Origin: Paulownia fortunei
Taxonomy: Eukaryota; Streptophyta; Magnoliopsida; Lamiales; Paulowniaceae
Reading direction: 5' to 3'
Length of the DNA stretch: 64,000 bases
Assembly: GCA_019321725.1 (NCBI GenBank)
Contig: CM033118.1
Location: 15,092,071-15,156,070 of the forward strand
Part shown: positions 45,795 to 57,568 of the stretch, piece by piece
Position numbering within the stretch: position 1 is the first letter of the stretch
Layout of the letters: each line of letters starts with the position of its first letter
Notes under the pieces: model-generated
Told to the model about the DNA's origin: nothing
The model's input: only the letters and a program-made list of their open reading frames with translations
The model's database searches: none
Translations under genes and position numbers: made by a program

Positions 45795-46480
45795 ATGGTT
45801 GATCAAAGGATAGTGTTTGGGCATGTAATCTCTGGTAGAGGAATTGAGGTTGATAAATCTAAGATTGATCTTGTGCATTCCTTACCTCCACCCACAAGTG
45901 TTAAGGAGATTCGCTCTTTTCTTAGACATGTAGGTTTTTATCGCAGGTTTATTAAAGATTTTTCCAAAATAACACTTCCCTTGTGTAGATTGCTTCAAAA
46001 CGATGTGACTTTTGAGTTTGATGACAATTGCATGACAGCTTTTAGCAAGCTCAAGGAATTTCTCACCTCAGCACGTATCATCCAACCACCAAATTGGGAA
46101 CTTCCTTTTGAACTTATGTGCGATGTAATTAACTATGTAATTGGTGCCGTAATGGGGTAGTGAGTAGGGCAAACTCCTCATGCCATTTACTATGCATCAC
46201 GTACTTTAAATGATGCCCAACTCAACTATTCTACCACTAAAAAGGAACTTTTGGCGGTTATTTTTGCTTTAGAAAATTTTTGTTCATATTTGATTGTGCA
46301 AAAGTAATAGTTTATTCCAATCATGCAGCCCTTAGGTACTTGCTCGTCAAGAAGGATGCCAAGCCACGACTCATCTGATAGATCCTTCTTATGCAAGAGT
46401 TTGACTTGGAAATCAAGGATAGAAAGGGGTCCGAACCATCTTAGTAGGTTGGTACACGAGAAAGATGCATTGCCATTAAA
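45795..46480 (+). pseudogene. Element B reverse transcriptase thumb and RNase H
   Basis: VFGHVISGRGIEVDKSKIDL and VHSLPPPTSVKEIRSFLRHV are followed by FYRRFIKDFSKITLPLCRLL (45795-46000). RNase H blocks then read FELMCDVINYVIGAVMG, HAIYYASRTLNDAQLNYSTT and KKELLAVIFALE (46080-46280). Two stops follow GAVMG at 46158. Confidence 0.85.
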
Positions 46481-47177
46481 TGAAGGTTTCCCAGATGAGC
46501 AACTTCTAGCAATGAGTGTGGCAGCCCCTTGGTATGCTAACATTGTTAATTTCTTAGTCACTAGGAGATTGCTGGATGAATTGACTAAGGCACAAAAAGA
46601 GAAGATCAAGAGTGATGCTAAATACTACCTTTGGGATGATCCATACCTTTGGAAGCATTGTTCCGATCAAGTGATAAGGAGGTGCGTGTATGAAAGTGAT
46701 TTTATTTCCATTCTAAAATTTTGTTATTCCCTTTCATGTGTGGACATTTTGGACCAAAACAGACTGCCTTTAATGTGCTTGAAAGTGGTTTTTATTGGCC
46801 CTCATTATTCAAGGATGTCTATCGCCATTGCAAGTCTTGTGATCGGTGTCAAAGGATAGGTAACTTGGGACTTAGGAATCAAATGCCACAAACTCCTATA
46901 CTTATTGTTAAAAAAAATTATTTGGAGCATTGATTTCATGAGCCCCTTTCCCCTTTCTTTTGGTAATCTTTATATTATACTTGATGTCGATTATGTCTCA
47001 AAGTTAGTGGAAGCTAAAGCACTCGGACTAATAATTTAAAAATTGTAGTATATTTTGTCAAGTCCGACATTATTGCAAGGTTTGGCACGCCCCGGGCCAT
47101 GATTAGAGATAGAGGCACCTATTTTTGTAATAGGTCAATGGAAGCTCTTTTCAAGAAATATAACATCACACAGCAGT
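46481..47177 (+). pseudogene. Element B integrase, part before solo LTR C
   Basis: The zinc region reads FYWPSLFKDVYRHCKSCDRC (46790-46850). The core begins DFMSPFPLSFGNLYIILDVD, and a SDIIARFGTPRAM-like block (frame broken) leads to KKYNITQQ at 47175. The sequence is then interrupted by a 2.5 kb LTR, with GCAGT repeated on both sides. Multiple stops are present. Confidence 0.85.
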
Positions 47178-49663
47178 TGTAACACCCCCAATACTACACA
47201 TACATATATATTTATAAATATAATAATTTTGACATGATAAATCCTATGTGCCTATACAAATTTTTTTTTCCTTTCCTGTAACAGCATAATAAATAATAAA
47301 CTATTTTTCTCACTCATAAACATATATATATATATATACCTGCAGATGACTCATAACAATTTTAACATTTACATACCCATGTACAGAAAAGTTTTAAAAG
47401 TAACACATAGTACAAATCCCAAAACCTAATATAATACACTCCAAAATCAAATAAGTTAACAACCAGCCCGACAGATCATCATCCATGTACACTGATTCTC
47501 AGAACCTATAGGAGCTCCAGCCGCTCGCTCAGTAAGTACATGGCTTCAACTATCATCAAACTCACCTACAATGCATAAACTACGTGAGCTAATACTCAGT
47601 AAATGAAAATCATGCATGCTGAAGGGGATAATCCAACATAAATGCAATACATTTCTATGAGATTATGACAAGAATGCGAACTTATGCATCAAAATCATTT
47701 TATTTAAAAATCATTTTCCATCACTGGGCCCTTGGCCCACCTACTATGTACCGATAGAGCTCTCGACAATATCAATAATCACATGGCCATAAACAGATCG
47801 ACACAGTCCGAGGGCCATCTCCTGGGATCACCAAAGGTCCACCCCCTGTCTTCCCCTGTGACCCTCTAGAAGTATTCCCACCGGCGGCGTCAATAAGGGC
47901 ACAGTCAAGTGGTCCACCCTCTCGTGACCACCAGAGGCACACCCCCTGTCAACCTCTATGATCCTCCAAAAAGTAATACTCGCGGTGCCCCAAATATCAT
48001 ATAAATAAGCCACACATGGGCCTCGGTACACTAGTAGTGGCCAACCAAAACATTTTCTTTCTAAAAATAATATTATGCATGCAAAACCTCAACTGTGAGC
48101 ACGTATTATGCATGCACTTGTAAATGTTGATGAATGGCATGTTCAATGACACAGTGAATCACATGTCCTGTCATCCAAACAACGCATGCACTATAAGATA
48201 TTTATGATACTCATCAAGACACAATGATCACATTTAATATAAATAAGTCAAGAAATACTATGCCCATGCATTGTAGTTGCAAATGGATTTTTACTTACCT
48301 TCCACCTTTGATATCTTATTGAAAATTAACAAGATTCTCCTCCCTAACCTTAGATATAAGGCGGCCTGTAAAAGTATGACGTATTAATTTTCATTCTTAA
48401 TCAATAAGATTCTATATCAAATTTCATAAGGGATCTTAAATCTTAAATTTAATTAAGTAACAATCAAACCTTAAAATTTTTATATTTCACTCCAATCAGA
48501 ACCTTTTAAATACTTTAATTTCTCATCTTAAATTTATTCTAATATTATTTAATTGATATGTTATAATCCTGTAATAAATCCTTCAATTTAATTAACTCCG
48601 TCATTCAATCAATACAAGATAATAAAATCGAATATTCGTAACTAATTTCAAATTAAAGGTGTATATTAGTTATTGTCTCACAAGAAAATAACTAGTTAAT
48701 TTGAATCAAAATTTTCTTTTAAATTAGAAATAAACAGCATAAATATATATTTTTATTCGTACAAAAATAAGAAAGGACTTACCCAAAATTTCTTCAAATT
48801 TCTACGGTTGAAATTTGTTCTTGCTATTTCTTCTTCGTTTTGTTTTCTTTTCCTTTCTTTGCTGCCGTGCGCGGACATGTGTGTGTGGTGTTATTTAGGA
48901 AATAAATGTAACGTAATATATTATATATGTACTTATCCTTAATATTAGCATTAAAGATCTAATCTAATATATTATATATATACTTAACCTTAATATTAGT
49001 ATTAAAGTAATCTAATACAATATATTATATATATGCTTATCCTTATCATATATACATGTAATATAATATACACTACATATGCTTATCCTCTTCATATATA
49101 TATGTATACACTACACGTCTAATCATATATATATATATTATATTACACACCATATACTTATATATATATATTATATTTATATTTATATATATTATATTAT
49201 ATATAATCAATACAAAATATTATTTATTTATTTTTATATATTTTTATTTATAAGCCCCTAAATTTATTTTATATTAAAAATTACACCCTCTTAATTAATA
49301 TGATATTGTCCTTATTTTCTTTTACTATTATTATTACTATTACTATCATTATTTTCTCCCTAATTAATTTATTTGCATGGTTTATCCTACACCAATAAAC
49401 ACAACGATGCCACCTTTCACTTACGTGTATCATAATATTATCTAATAGTTGATACCTAAATTCTAATTTTAGTACCAAGTCAACCAATTAGGTTAAAGAA
49501 TCTAAAAACTAATATCCGTGATAACTTCAAAAGTTTAATTATTAAAATGCCGTATAAAATATAATGCATTATGAAATATCAATTAAAATGCAATGACACA
49601 TATGTGGTATAAAATGCATGAATTATATTGGTCAGGTGAGTAGTGTGAGGCTCGGGTATTACA
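47178..49663 (-). mobile_element. Solo LTR C (Tekay/Del-type chromovirus) in the element B integrase
   Basis: This 2486-bp segment begins TGTAACACCC and ends GGGTATTACA on the plus strand, flanked by GCAGT on both sides (47173-47177 and 49664-49668). It has no coding region. Orientation is set by homology of its minus-strand start (CCTCACACTACTCACCTGAC) to the LTR that follows the gypsy relic at 16476. It includes a GC-richer stretch with CACCCCCTGTC words (47800-47990) and a TA-rich stretch (49070-49210). Confidence 0.88.
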
Positions 49664-50300
49664 GCAGTCTCCACATCTTACCATCTACAAACAAGTGCGC
49701 AAGTAAAGGTGTCTAATAGGGAGATCAAGGCTATCCAAGAGAAAATGGTTAAAGTGAATAGAAAAGATTGGAGCATTCATCTTGATAATGCCTTATGGGT
49801 ATATCGAACAGCTTACAAAACTCCATTAGCATGTGTCCTATTAGTTAGTTTATGGGAAACATATCACCTCCCGGTAGAGCTAGAGCATAAAGCATAGTGG
49901 GTAGTGAAATAATGTAACATGGAGATGGATGCAGTAGGTAAATAAGGGAAGTTATAACTCCAAGATCTTGAGCAAATTCGTAATAATGCCTATAAAAATT
50001 CTCGGATCTATCAAGAGAAGACTAAGGCATTTCATGATAGGATAATTTTTTGAAAAGACTTTGTCTTTGGTCAAAAAGTTCTTCTATTTCATTCACATCT
50101 TAAGTTATTTCTGAGTAAATTGCACTGTCATTAGGTTGGTCCTATTATAGTTTTTAATGTCTTTCCTCATGGTACAGTTGAAATACGAAGTTTGAAAATG
50201 GACAAGATATTCAAAGTAAATGGCCATAGGTTGAAACATTAATATGAGGATTTTCATTCAGAGAATGTAGATGAGACCCCCATTTATGAGCCAACTTATA
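49664..50300 (+). pseudogene. Element B integrase, part after solo LTR C
   Basis: Directly after the LTR and one target copy the integrase resumes with [20 protein letters not shown] (catalytic Glu region). [20 protein letters not shown] and [20 protein letters not shown] with ELEHKA follow (49709-49897), then in broken frames ENVDETPIYEP near 50265-50295. Removing the LTR and one GCAGT restores continuity with the upstream part. Confidence 0.87.
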
Positions 50301-51872
50301 TAGAGGAGTAATGAGAGAGGTAAACTCGAGTTGAGGATGTTAAACAAGCGCTTATTGGGAGGCAACCCAACGGATGGAAAAGAAGACATTGAGAGCTTAG
50401 AATCACAAATTTGATCTCTTTAACTCTTGTTCCCTATTCTTTCTATTCATTTTATTTTATTTAGTTCTTTTATTTTTCTTTGTTTATGTATACTAATCAA
50501 CCCTATTGCATTTAATTCTTTATTTTAGTAGCTTAGGCTTATATTGAGAACAATGTAAGAATTAAGTGTGGGTGGAAGGATTTAGACTTATACTTTTTTT
50601 TTTTTTGGAATTTTATTTTAGTTATATTTTTTCATATGTGTAGGTTTTAAATATTTGAGTCCTAGGTATTCTTCCAACTTCTATGATGAGAATTTAGCAT
50701 GAATGACTTGGTTGTGTTTGACGATATGTGTTGTTTTCGACCTTGATGTTATTCTTTGGTTGATTTATTTTTTGTGATGATCATACTCAACTCTTTTTGC
50801 ACAAATAACTATGTTCTTTGGTATGGAAACAAGCATGTCAAAATAGGTAGTTCTTATACCCCCACTTTAATTATCACTTAGGTTTCGATATGTGGAAGTT
50901 GAATATTAGAACTCTTTCGGAGGTCTATCGAGGCGAACGATTAATTAAGCATCACTTGAAAAATGATTAAGACACTAGGCTTTCTAGCACCATGGCCAAA
51001 TCAACTTGTTCCCCTTATGATGTTCCAAGAAGAACATCCCCTATAGTGAGCCACTTTGAGCCTTTTATTGAATAAGCTATTTCATTGGTAACTATATCTT
51101 CTTACCTAGCCTAAATACACTATTATCCTACCCTTGTTCTAAAAATAAATTGGAACTTGAGAGACACTTCAATGACAAGGTGAGCTTGCAAAAGAAATTT
51201 GGGTTGAAATAGAAGATAAGTGTGGGGGAGCTCAAAAAACAAAAAGGAAGAAAGTTGCAAAATATTAAAAATAAAAAACTTAGTGTGAGTTGCAACTAAA
51301 ATGGGGATAATGCAAAGTTGATGGGAATGATGAACAAGAGTCTAACACAATAATATTAGGCCCCAATGTTGAAACTTGTGGATTATGAGAATCATTCCTT
51401 AATGAGATTTATGTCTCTCATTCCATGAAGTTCTTAGATTTTTTTATTGCATCCTATCCCTTTCTTTCTTATGCCACACACAACCCATTGGCCCCATTAT
51501 AACCATTGTTTAATACCTTTTGATTTCATGTGGTGCCTTCGATGTAGTTGAGATATGTGTCAAAAGAGGAGCCTATGATGTTCGAATCTTTCAATAGAGA
51601 CCGGGTGATGGCTTTTGTGAGGTTTTATGGGAATTCACTCATTGAATCATGCATGGTTTCATCACTATTGACAATGGCTATTCATACACACACTTGAGTA
51701 TGATGGTTGTGGAAGTGTATTTACTTTTGAATAACTAATGGTTAGATTCAACACTTATTTGATTTCATTACCATATTACTTTGTTGCTCCATAAGAATTA
51801 ATCATTGGAAGTTAAAGGTCATAGGTATTTGTGGGTATCACCACTGGAAGACCTCTTGAGACTACACCTCAT
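50301..51872 (+). other. 3' non-coding region of element B
   Basis: No protein is encoded. The region starts after AAGCGCTTATTGGGAGGCAAC (near 50347), common after gypsy integrase. It has ATTAAGTGTGGGTGGAAGG (50561) and AAGATAAGTGTGGGGGAG (51216), and is homologous in inverted orientation to 35629-37200. The PPT expected next to the 3' LTR is absent because of a deletion ending at 51873. Confidence 0.75.
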
Positions 51873-53835
51873 CCTCTATGTTCTTGTTAATAATAGGTTT
51901 TTATTAATATTTTATGTGTGATAGGAGTTTGGGAATCAAAAGATCGAAAATGAGCCAAAATGAAGTTGAAACAGACATTCTTGGGCCAAATTGACACGGT
52001 TCCACTGCAGCAGTTTTTGTATTTTGGGAATACATTTATGATCCAAAGCCCTTTTAACCTGATTCTTTGCTTATTGGAAAGATAAGAGATATATCTACAA
52101 CTTTAATGTTCGCAGCATATCTCAATTCAATTGATTTCAAAGAGAAACATTCAGTTAAAAAGTCAAACATGTACTGACACTTCTAGATATGGCAGTCTTT
52201 GTATTTTTGGCATACCATATTATTTTGGCATTCAATTAAAGAATCAAACGTGCACTAATATTGATCTGCTTCAAATGGCTATAGAAAGTTAATAGATTGG
52301 GCTATAATTCTTATGAAGACACCAAAAGCCAATTCATCTTAGAAATAGGTCAAAAATCAGTTGAAAGGGCATGAATAGTATCAAAGCGCCGAACTGAAGA
52401 AGAAGAAAATAGTAGCAACGGTGCCTAGGCGCCCTATTTTGGTGCCTAAGCGCCATGCTTATTGTCCTCTTCGGCGCCTAGGCACTATCCGTGTAGGAAA
52501 ACTGATCCCTTTGCTTGGAATGGCAACCATTTACACCTTTTGGCACATGTTTGTGATTTGTATACACTAGATACATATAATACATTGCACAACACACCTT
52601 ATATACTTTACAACAAATACACAACACACATTACACACTTTACACCAAACACACAACACATATTACACACTTTATACCAAACACACAACACACCTTAGAC
52701 ACTTTACAACAAATCACAACACCATCTCACTCTTTATAAATACACTCTATCATCTCAACACATATATCAAAATTTTCAGATTCACTCATTCTCAAGAATT
52801 CATACACCTTTGGAAAGCATCTTGGAGTGTTGGAGCATCAAGGAAGACAAAGTGGAAGAGGCTTGGAAGAGGAGACATCTATAATCCACCATCAACCTCA
52901 ACTATCTTCTTCAACCAATAAGTTTCTTTGATTCCCAATGTTGTTAATTTATATCATGTTAGGCTAAATTTCCTTCTCAGTTGAGGTTGATTTCAAAGCT
53001 CTAGACATGAGTTCTTGTAATTAAATGATTGATATTATTGACCAACTTTTCAATTGAAGTTGTTTATGTTTTTCTATGCTCTTAGGGGTATTTTCTTGCT
53101 TTGTTTGGGTGCGCAACCAAATTGGGTTTGAGAACTCTCTACAACTAGATTAAAGATTTTAGATCCATAATTATCTTGAATTTCTAATCATGTGTAGTAA
53201 ATTGTGATTATTGATTATGGAATATTTTTGTTAATTGCAATGGAAAACATAACCTAAGTTGACCCGAGCTTGTGTGGTTATTGCTTAGATCAATCTATAT
53301 TTCTTGTTTTAATGCATCCATTAAATTAAATCTATAGAGCTTGTTCTGGGTTGTTTGCTGGGTAGGGAATTAGGTAGAGAGCTTGTTCTACCTAACAAAT
53401 AACTAAAGAAATATTGGGGTAATAAAGCTTGTTATTACCTACGGTTGATAATTTCAATAGTAAGTTGTTAATAATATTGATATGAAATTACATCTCATTG
53501 TCTAGTAGCGGCGAATGAAATCTCAACCTACTTTAATCGATTGTTACTTGTTGTTTTGATTTTGATTGCTTTACATTTTAATTAGTTTTAATTTCTACAA
53601 TTTAGTTACTCAATTCAACCCCTCCCCCTCAACTGTTTGTTGTTTATTTCTAGAGTTTACTTATTGAAGTTTTAGTTTTAGGTTAGTAATTTTGAAGTTA
53701 AAATTCTTAGTTAGTGAGTCAATAGTAAATCAGTTAGCTTTGATCATCGTGAAATCGATTCTTACTCGTTCTATACTCGTTAAAAATTTATTGAGTAGTA
53801 AGGTTTAAATTTGGTAGGCCTACAACAACCAACCA
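51873..53835 (+). repeat. 3' LTR of element B (5' end deleted)
   Basis: Homology with the 5' LTR begins at CCTCTATG (51873; 40531 in the partner), so the first ~35 bases, including the terminal TG, are gone. It contains the CCTAGG palindromes (52421-52486), four units of the CA-rich 32-bp repeat (52593-52719) and TATAAATA (52735-52742), and ends AACAACCAACCA. Confidence 0.88.
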
Positions 53836-53840
53836 CTCTG
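53836..53840. other. Target site duplication (right) of element B: CTCTG
   Basis: This copy matches 40491-40495. On the minus strand the flanks join as GACACAGAG and CCTGTTGCAC, which keeps element A's protease frame. Confidence 0.9.
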
Positions 53841-54114
53841 TGTCCAAAATAATAAAATCAATTTAAAAGTAAAACTTATCAATTTATACCAACACATCTT
53901 CTAATACTCCCTTTAGAACTTTAATCAAACGGTCAGCTAGTTGGAGTATAACAGAAGTTGTTTTAAGTTCTCCTAAACCTAATTGTTTATAAACTAAGAA
54001 AGGTAGAAGATTTACACTAGTACCAAGATCAAGCAAAGCACGCTCTATTCTAGTGTTTCCTATGATACATGAAATAGTTGGACAACCTGCATCTTTGTAC
54101 TTGAGTGGAGTGAA
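53841..54114 (-). pseudogene. Element A protease (active-site part)
   Basis: The minus strand reads FTPLKYKDAGCPTISCIIGN, TRIERALLDLGTSVNLLPFL (aspartic protease motif LLDLGTS) and VLKGVLEDVLV, then a stop and FIILDTE at the element B junction. The remainder is at 40490. Confidence 0.85.
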
Positions 54115-55762
54115 TTATTGAATGAATGAACTAACACTTTCTGTTAAAAATGCCTTCTTTTGTACATGATGTTTTCTTTTAATTGTACGCAAATCTTTTA
54201 AAAATTTGGCATAAGGTGGAACTTGCTTTATTACATCTAAAAATAGAATATTAATCTTAACTTGTTTAAAAATTTCAAAGATTTCAGCATTTGAGTTCAA
54301 TTTTTGAGTTACTTGCAATTTTTGTGGAAAGGGTGCTGGAGATAAATATTTTTCTTTTTCATCATTTTCACACTTACCTTCATCAAACTTACCTTCATCG
54401 TTAAGACTATTTATATTCATCATTTTCAGAGATGGATTAGAAACTTTCTCATTAGGATGAATAGTTTTATCAATAACTTTTTCATTTTGAAGAGTTGTGA
54501 CGGAATTAGCCTCCTTGACTGAATTTTCACTTGAAGAAGAACTATGACACTGAGTGGAAGGATTAGGTTGAGGTTGAGCAGAAGATTTACCTTTTTCATG
54601 AGTACGCAAAGAAGTTGTCAGTGTTGAAAGTGTGCTTTTGATCTTATTGATAGCTTGTGAAATCTGATTATTGATGTTTGTTTGTTCATGAATAAAAAGC
54701 TTGCAAAGATTCCTCATGGGATTTTGTATGTGGAGCTAGACAAGAATGAAAGTTTGGTGGTTTTTTTGTGAATGCAGCAGCGGTTGGGCACGGTTATCAT
54801 CTTGCCAGCTAAAATTGAGATGATTTCTCCATTGTGGATTATAAGTTTCAAAATAATGAGAATGAAAAGATTTTTTAAATATGTTCATGAAATTTGCTTG
54901 TACTGAAATTTCCCAAAAGTTCACAATTGGTAGAAACTTCTTCATCTTGCACAAATTTGATTTCCTTTACCTTTTTAAGTTCCATAGCTTCAACTTTTCT
55001 TGTTAAACTAGCAATCTTAGCATTTAGACCATCTTCTTGGTTAAGGTAATATTTTTCTTTATTATTATTAGCAAGATTAGACCTAATAAAACCTTCGAAA
55101 GATTTAACACTATGCCATGATTAAGAGTTTTCTACTAAATGATCTAGATATTCAAGGGCTTCATCAGGTTCTTTATTAAGAAACTCACCATTACACATAT
55201 TGCAACAAATTATTTTATTTCACGAGTTAAACTTTCATAAAAGAAACTAATTAAGCACCATTTTTCAAAACCATGATGTGGGCATGAATTCAACAAATCT
55301 TTAAATTTTTTCCAACTTTGAAAGAAAGCTTCATTAGAATTTTGAGAAAAATTTTGAATTTATCTTTTCAAAGAATTAGTTTTATGAGTTGGAAAGAATT
55401 TTTTCAAAAATTTGCCAAATACCAATTGAACTAGGTTTTAAAGAATTAAGCCAAGTTTTTCTTTTATCTTTTAAAGAAAAAGGAAATAATTTGAGCTTAA
55501 CAATCTCATTTGTGCAAGTTTGATCATCAAAAGTGGCACATACTTCATCAAATTCTTTCAAATACAAATAAGGGCTTTCAGAGTTTAAACCATGGAAATT
55601 AAAAAGTAAAGGGATCATACCTGGCTTGAATCGAAAGTTATTTGCATTGAAAGGAAAAATAAAACAAGAAGGAGAAGAATTTCGAGGAGGTTGCAAGTAA
55701 TAATGCATGGTACGCACCTATTGATTCTCATTTTCATCCTGGACATTTTCACTTTCAGCCAT
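54115..55762 (-). pseudogene. Element A gag
   Basis: The start is the ATG at 55762 in a CCACCATGG context (MAESENVQDENENQ, then a stop). Blocks follow in changing frames: RFKPGMIPLLFNFHGLNSES and LKLFPFSLKDKRKTWLNSLK (55382-55717), GEFLNKEPDEALEYLDHL near 55140-55190, TYNPQWRNHLNFSWQDDNRA (54736-54860) and DVIKQVPPYAKFLKDLRTIK (54115-54230). This is the normal Athila/Tat gag order. Frame breaks lie near 55720, 55380, 55000 and 54730. Confidence 0.85.
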
Positions 55763-55920
55763 GGTGGAAGTGTGTGGAGATGATTCAAATAAATTTTCAA
55801 ACAAAGGTTCAGAATTATTTTTAACTAAACGTCGAGAATTATGACTGCGATACCATATAATCCATAAAAAAATAAACAAACTATATTTACAAAGAGAAAA
55901 TCTTAACAATACTTACCTTG

Positions 55921-55947
55921 CCTTCCCCAACAACAGCACCAAAAACT
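55921..55947 (-). other. Primer binding site of element A
   Basis: The minus strand reads TTTTTGGTGCTGTTGTTGGG directly after the LTR end GTAGCA, the decayed form of the TGGCGCCGTTGCCGGGG-type site used by Athila/Tat elements. Confidence 0.8.
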
Positions 55948-57568
55948 TGCTACAACTTTAAGGTTGCAAACCCAAGTGCAAGTTGTATTAAGTAATAAAT
56001 TTCTCATGAGTCTGAGGTCGATTCACAGAGAAGTTGCTTGAAGAATTTAGGATTATAATTCTAAAAAATTAGGATTTATATGATTCAAAATATATAAAAA
56101 ATTAAATGTATGTTGTAACTAAAGGAAAACCAAAGTAACAAAAGTACTGAGAATTAGGATCCACTCTTGAGTTTTGGATAGAAAAATGATTATTTATTCT
56201 TTTTACCTCTCTTAATTGCCACTATTATAACTCATACATAATGAAGATTTAAATAGAAAGATATTATCAAATTGTTCGTTCAATAAGGTAATCATGATAT
56301 TATCTTACTATTTGCAAATTATCTCTTAACGCTAACACTTATTTATGGGATCAAAAATTTATGCACACATTTGTCAACAACAAATTAAGATTTCACATTA
56401 ACAGTCGGCGGGGTAAAATCGTATAATAAGTTAAATGAACCCAAGTATCTATTATTCCATTGGAGATACATAAATCAAGAATCACAACAAAACGAGTAGG
56501 GTAGAGATCAAAACTCAAAATAATAGTACAACATACTTAAACATTTTCTACCCTTATAACCATTCATCTTCCTCCATCAAGAGGTTCGCCCTTTTTTCTC
56601 AGCAAAATGAAATTTAGAAAGACATAATAAAAGTAGAAAAGACTAAATATAGAAGAGAAACTAGAGAATGCATTTTTATTACTACTAGAAAACTTACATT
56701 ACTAGAAAACATATATACTAGAAAATTTAGCCTAAAGAAACCTCTCTCCCCTCCCCCCATCTCTCTTACAAGCTTAATACTGGGCCCATTTATAGTACTT
56801 AGAGTATGTTAGAGGCCAAACAAATAATGGAGGATTTAATCAAGTGGTATTCTACTTGCCAAGAGTTGGTAAGTTGTTACACAAAGTTCTCAAAATTCTC
56901 ACCTACCGAATTAAATTGCATTATTAAGTCAGACACAACTAGATTTTGATAATGAGTAAAGAACCAAAGTTGTAGATCTTTTGGTGTTGATATATTTTCA
57001 TATATCATTTGCCAAATGTGGCTATCGAATGAGGAAGATATGGTCAAATTATCGAATCATGTTCAAAAGCCATCCTTTAAGAGCAGTAGCACCTTACAGC
57101 CTATGTTTTAACCATTTGGACACATTTTTCTCACTATCTTATCTTCATCAAACTTGTTTCTTTACCTATTAAGTTTAATATATCCAAAGATAAGCCCAAA
57201 ATAAATTTGGGCTTAACATATATGACCCAATTAATCAAATACATCAATATTAGGCTGAACTTTGATCCAAATTCTTAGTGATCCATTTTGTGCAAATACT
57301 GAATTGGGCCAACCTTCCAACATAAAAATTATACTTATATCTCTTGACTTTCAAATGAAATAAGATTCAAGTCCATAGGATTTTTTATCATGGAGTTATG
57401 CTCAAAATACCAAAACTGCACAAGTTTGGAAATATGTTTCTTTTGAAAAAATTTATATTCATTGATTCCATAACACAAAACATTAATAAAATAATAATAT
57501 TAACAAGAATAAAGCAAGAATAGCACAAATGATTTGATACAAAAATATGTCAAAATATGCACTTATCA
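55948..57568 (-). repeat. 5' LTR of element A
   Basis: It pairs with 34012-35613 (1621 versus 1602 bp). On the minus strand it starts TGATAAGTGCATATTTTGAC and ends AAGTTGTAGCA. A third, partial copy is at 59872-60508. Confidence 0.88.

Larger units (their letters stand above)
40496..53835 (+). mobile_element. Element B: Ty3-gypsy (Athila-like) retrotransposon inserted in element A
   Basis: This is a plus-strand element of 13.3 kb, of which 2.5 kb is the solo LTR C. Order: first part of the 5' LTR (40496-41588); an inverted block with the rest of the LTR, PBS and gag start (41589-43420); an inverted gag block (43421-43730); then normal gag-protease, reverse transcriptase, RNase H, integrase (split by C), 3' non-coding region and a 3' LTR lacking its first bases. 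The 5-bp target duplication CTCTG is intact, so it jumped as a whole into A's protease region and was rearranged later. Stops and frameshifts disable all frames. Confidence 0.9.
34012..57568 (-). mobile_element. Element A: Ty3-gypsy (Athila/Tat-like) retrotransposon, host of nested insertions
   Basis: This minus-strand element has a 5' LTR at 55948-57568, a PBS, gag (55762-54115), protease (continuing to 53841), then element B (53840-40491 including one target copy). Protease continues at 40490, followed by a reverse transcriptase fragment, an assembly gap, integrase (39734-38930), a LOG retrocopy (37940-37308), a 3' non-coding region, a PPT and a 3' LTR (35613-34012). Stops and frameshifts occur throughout. 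Flanking 5-mers are GTTGA (left) and CTTGG (right), so there is no target duplication. Lineage assignment (Athila/Tat) rests on the LDLG protease motif, the long 3' non-coding region and the TGGTGCTGTTG-type PBS. Confidence 0.85.

Noticed and set aside
47828..48031. 67-codon minus-strand frame in the GC-richer part of solo LTR C
   Set aside because: It lies inside an LTR bounded by a target duplication and has no domain.
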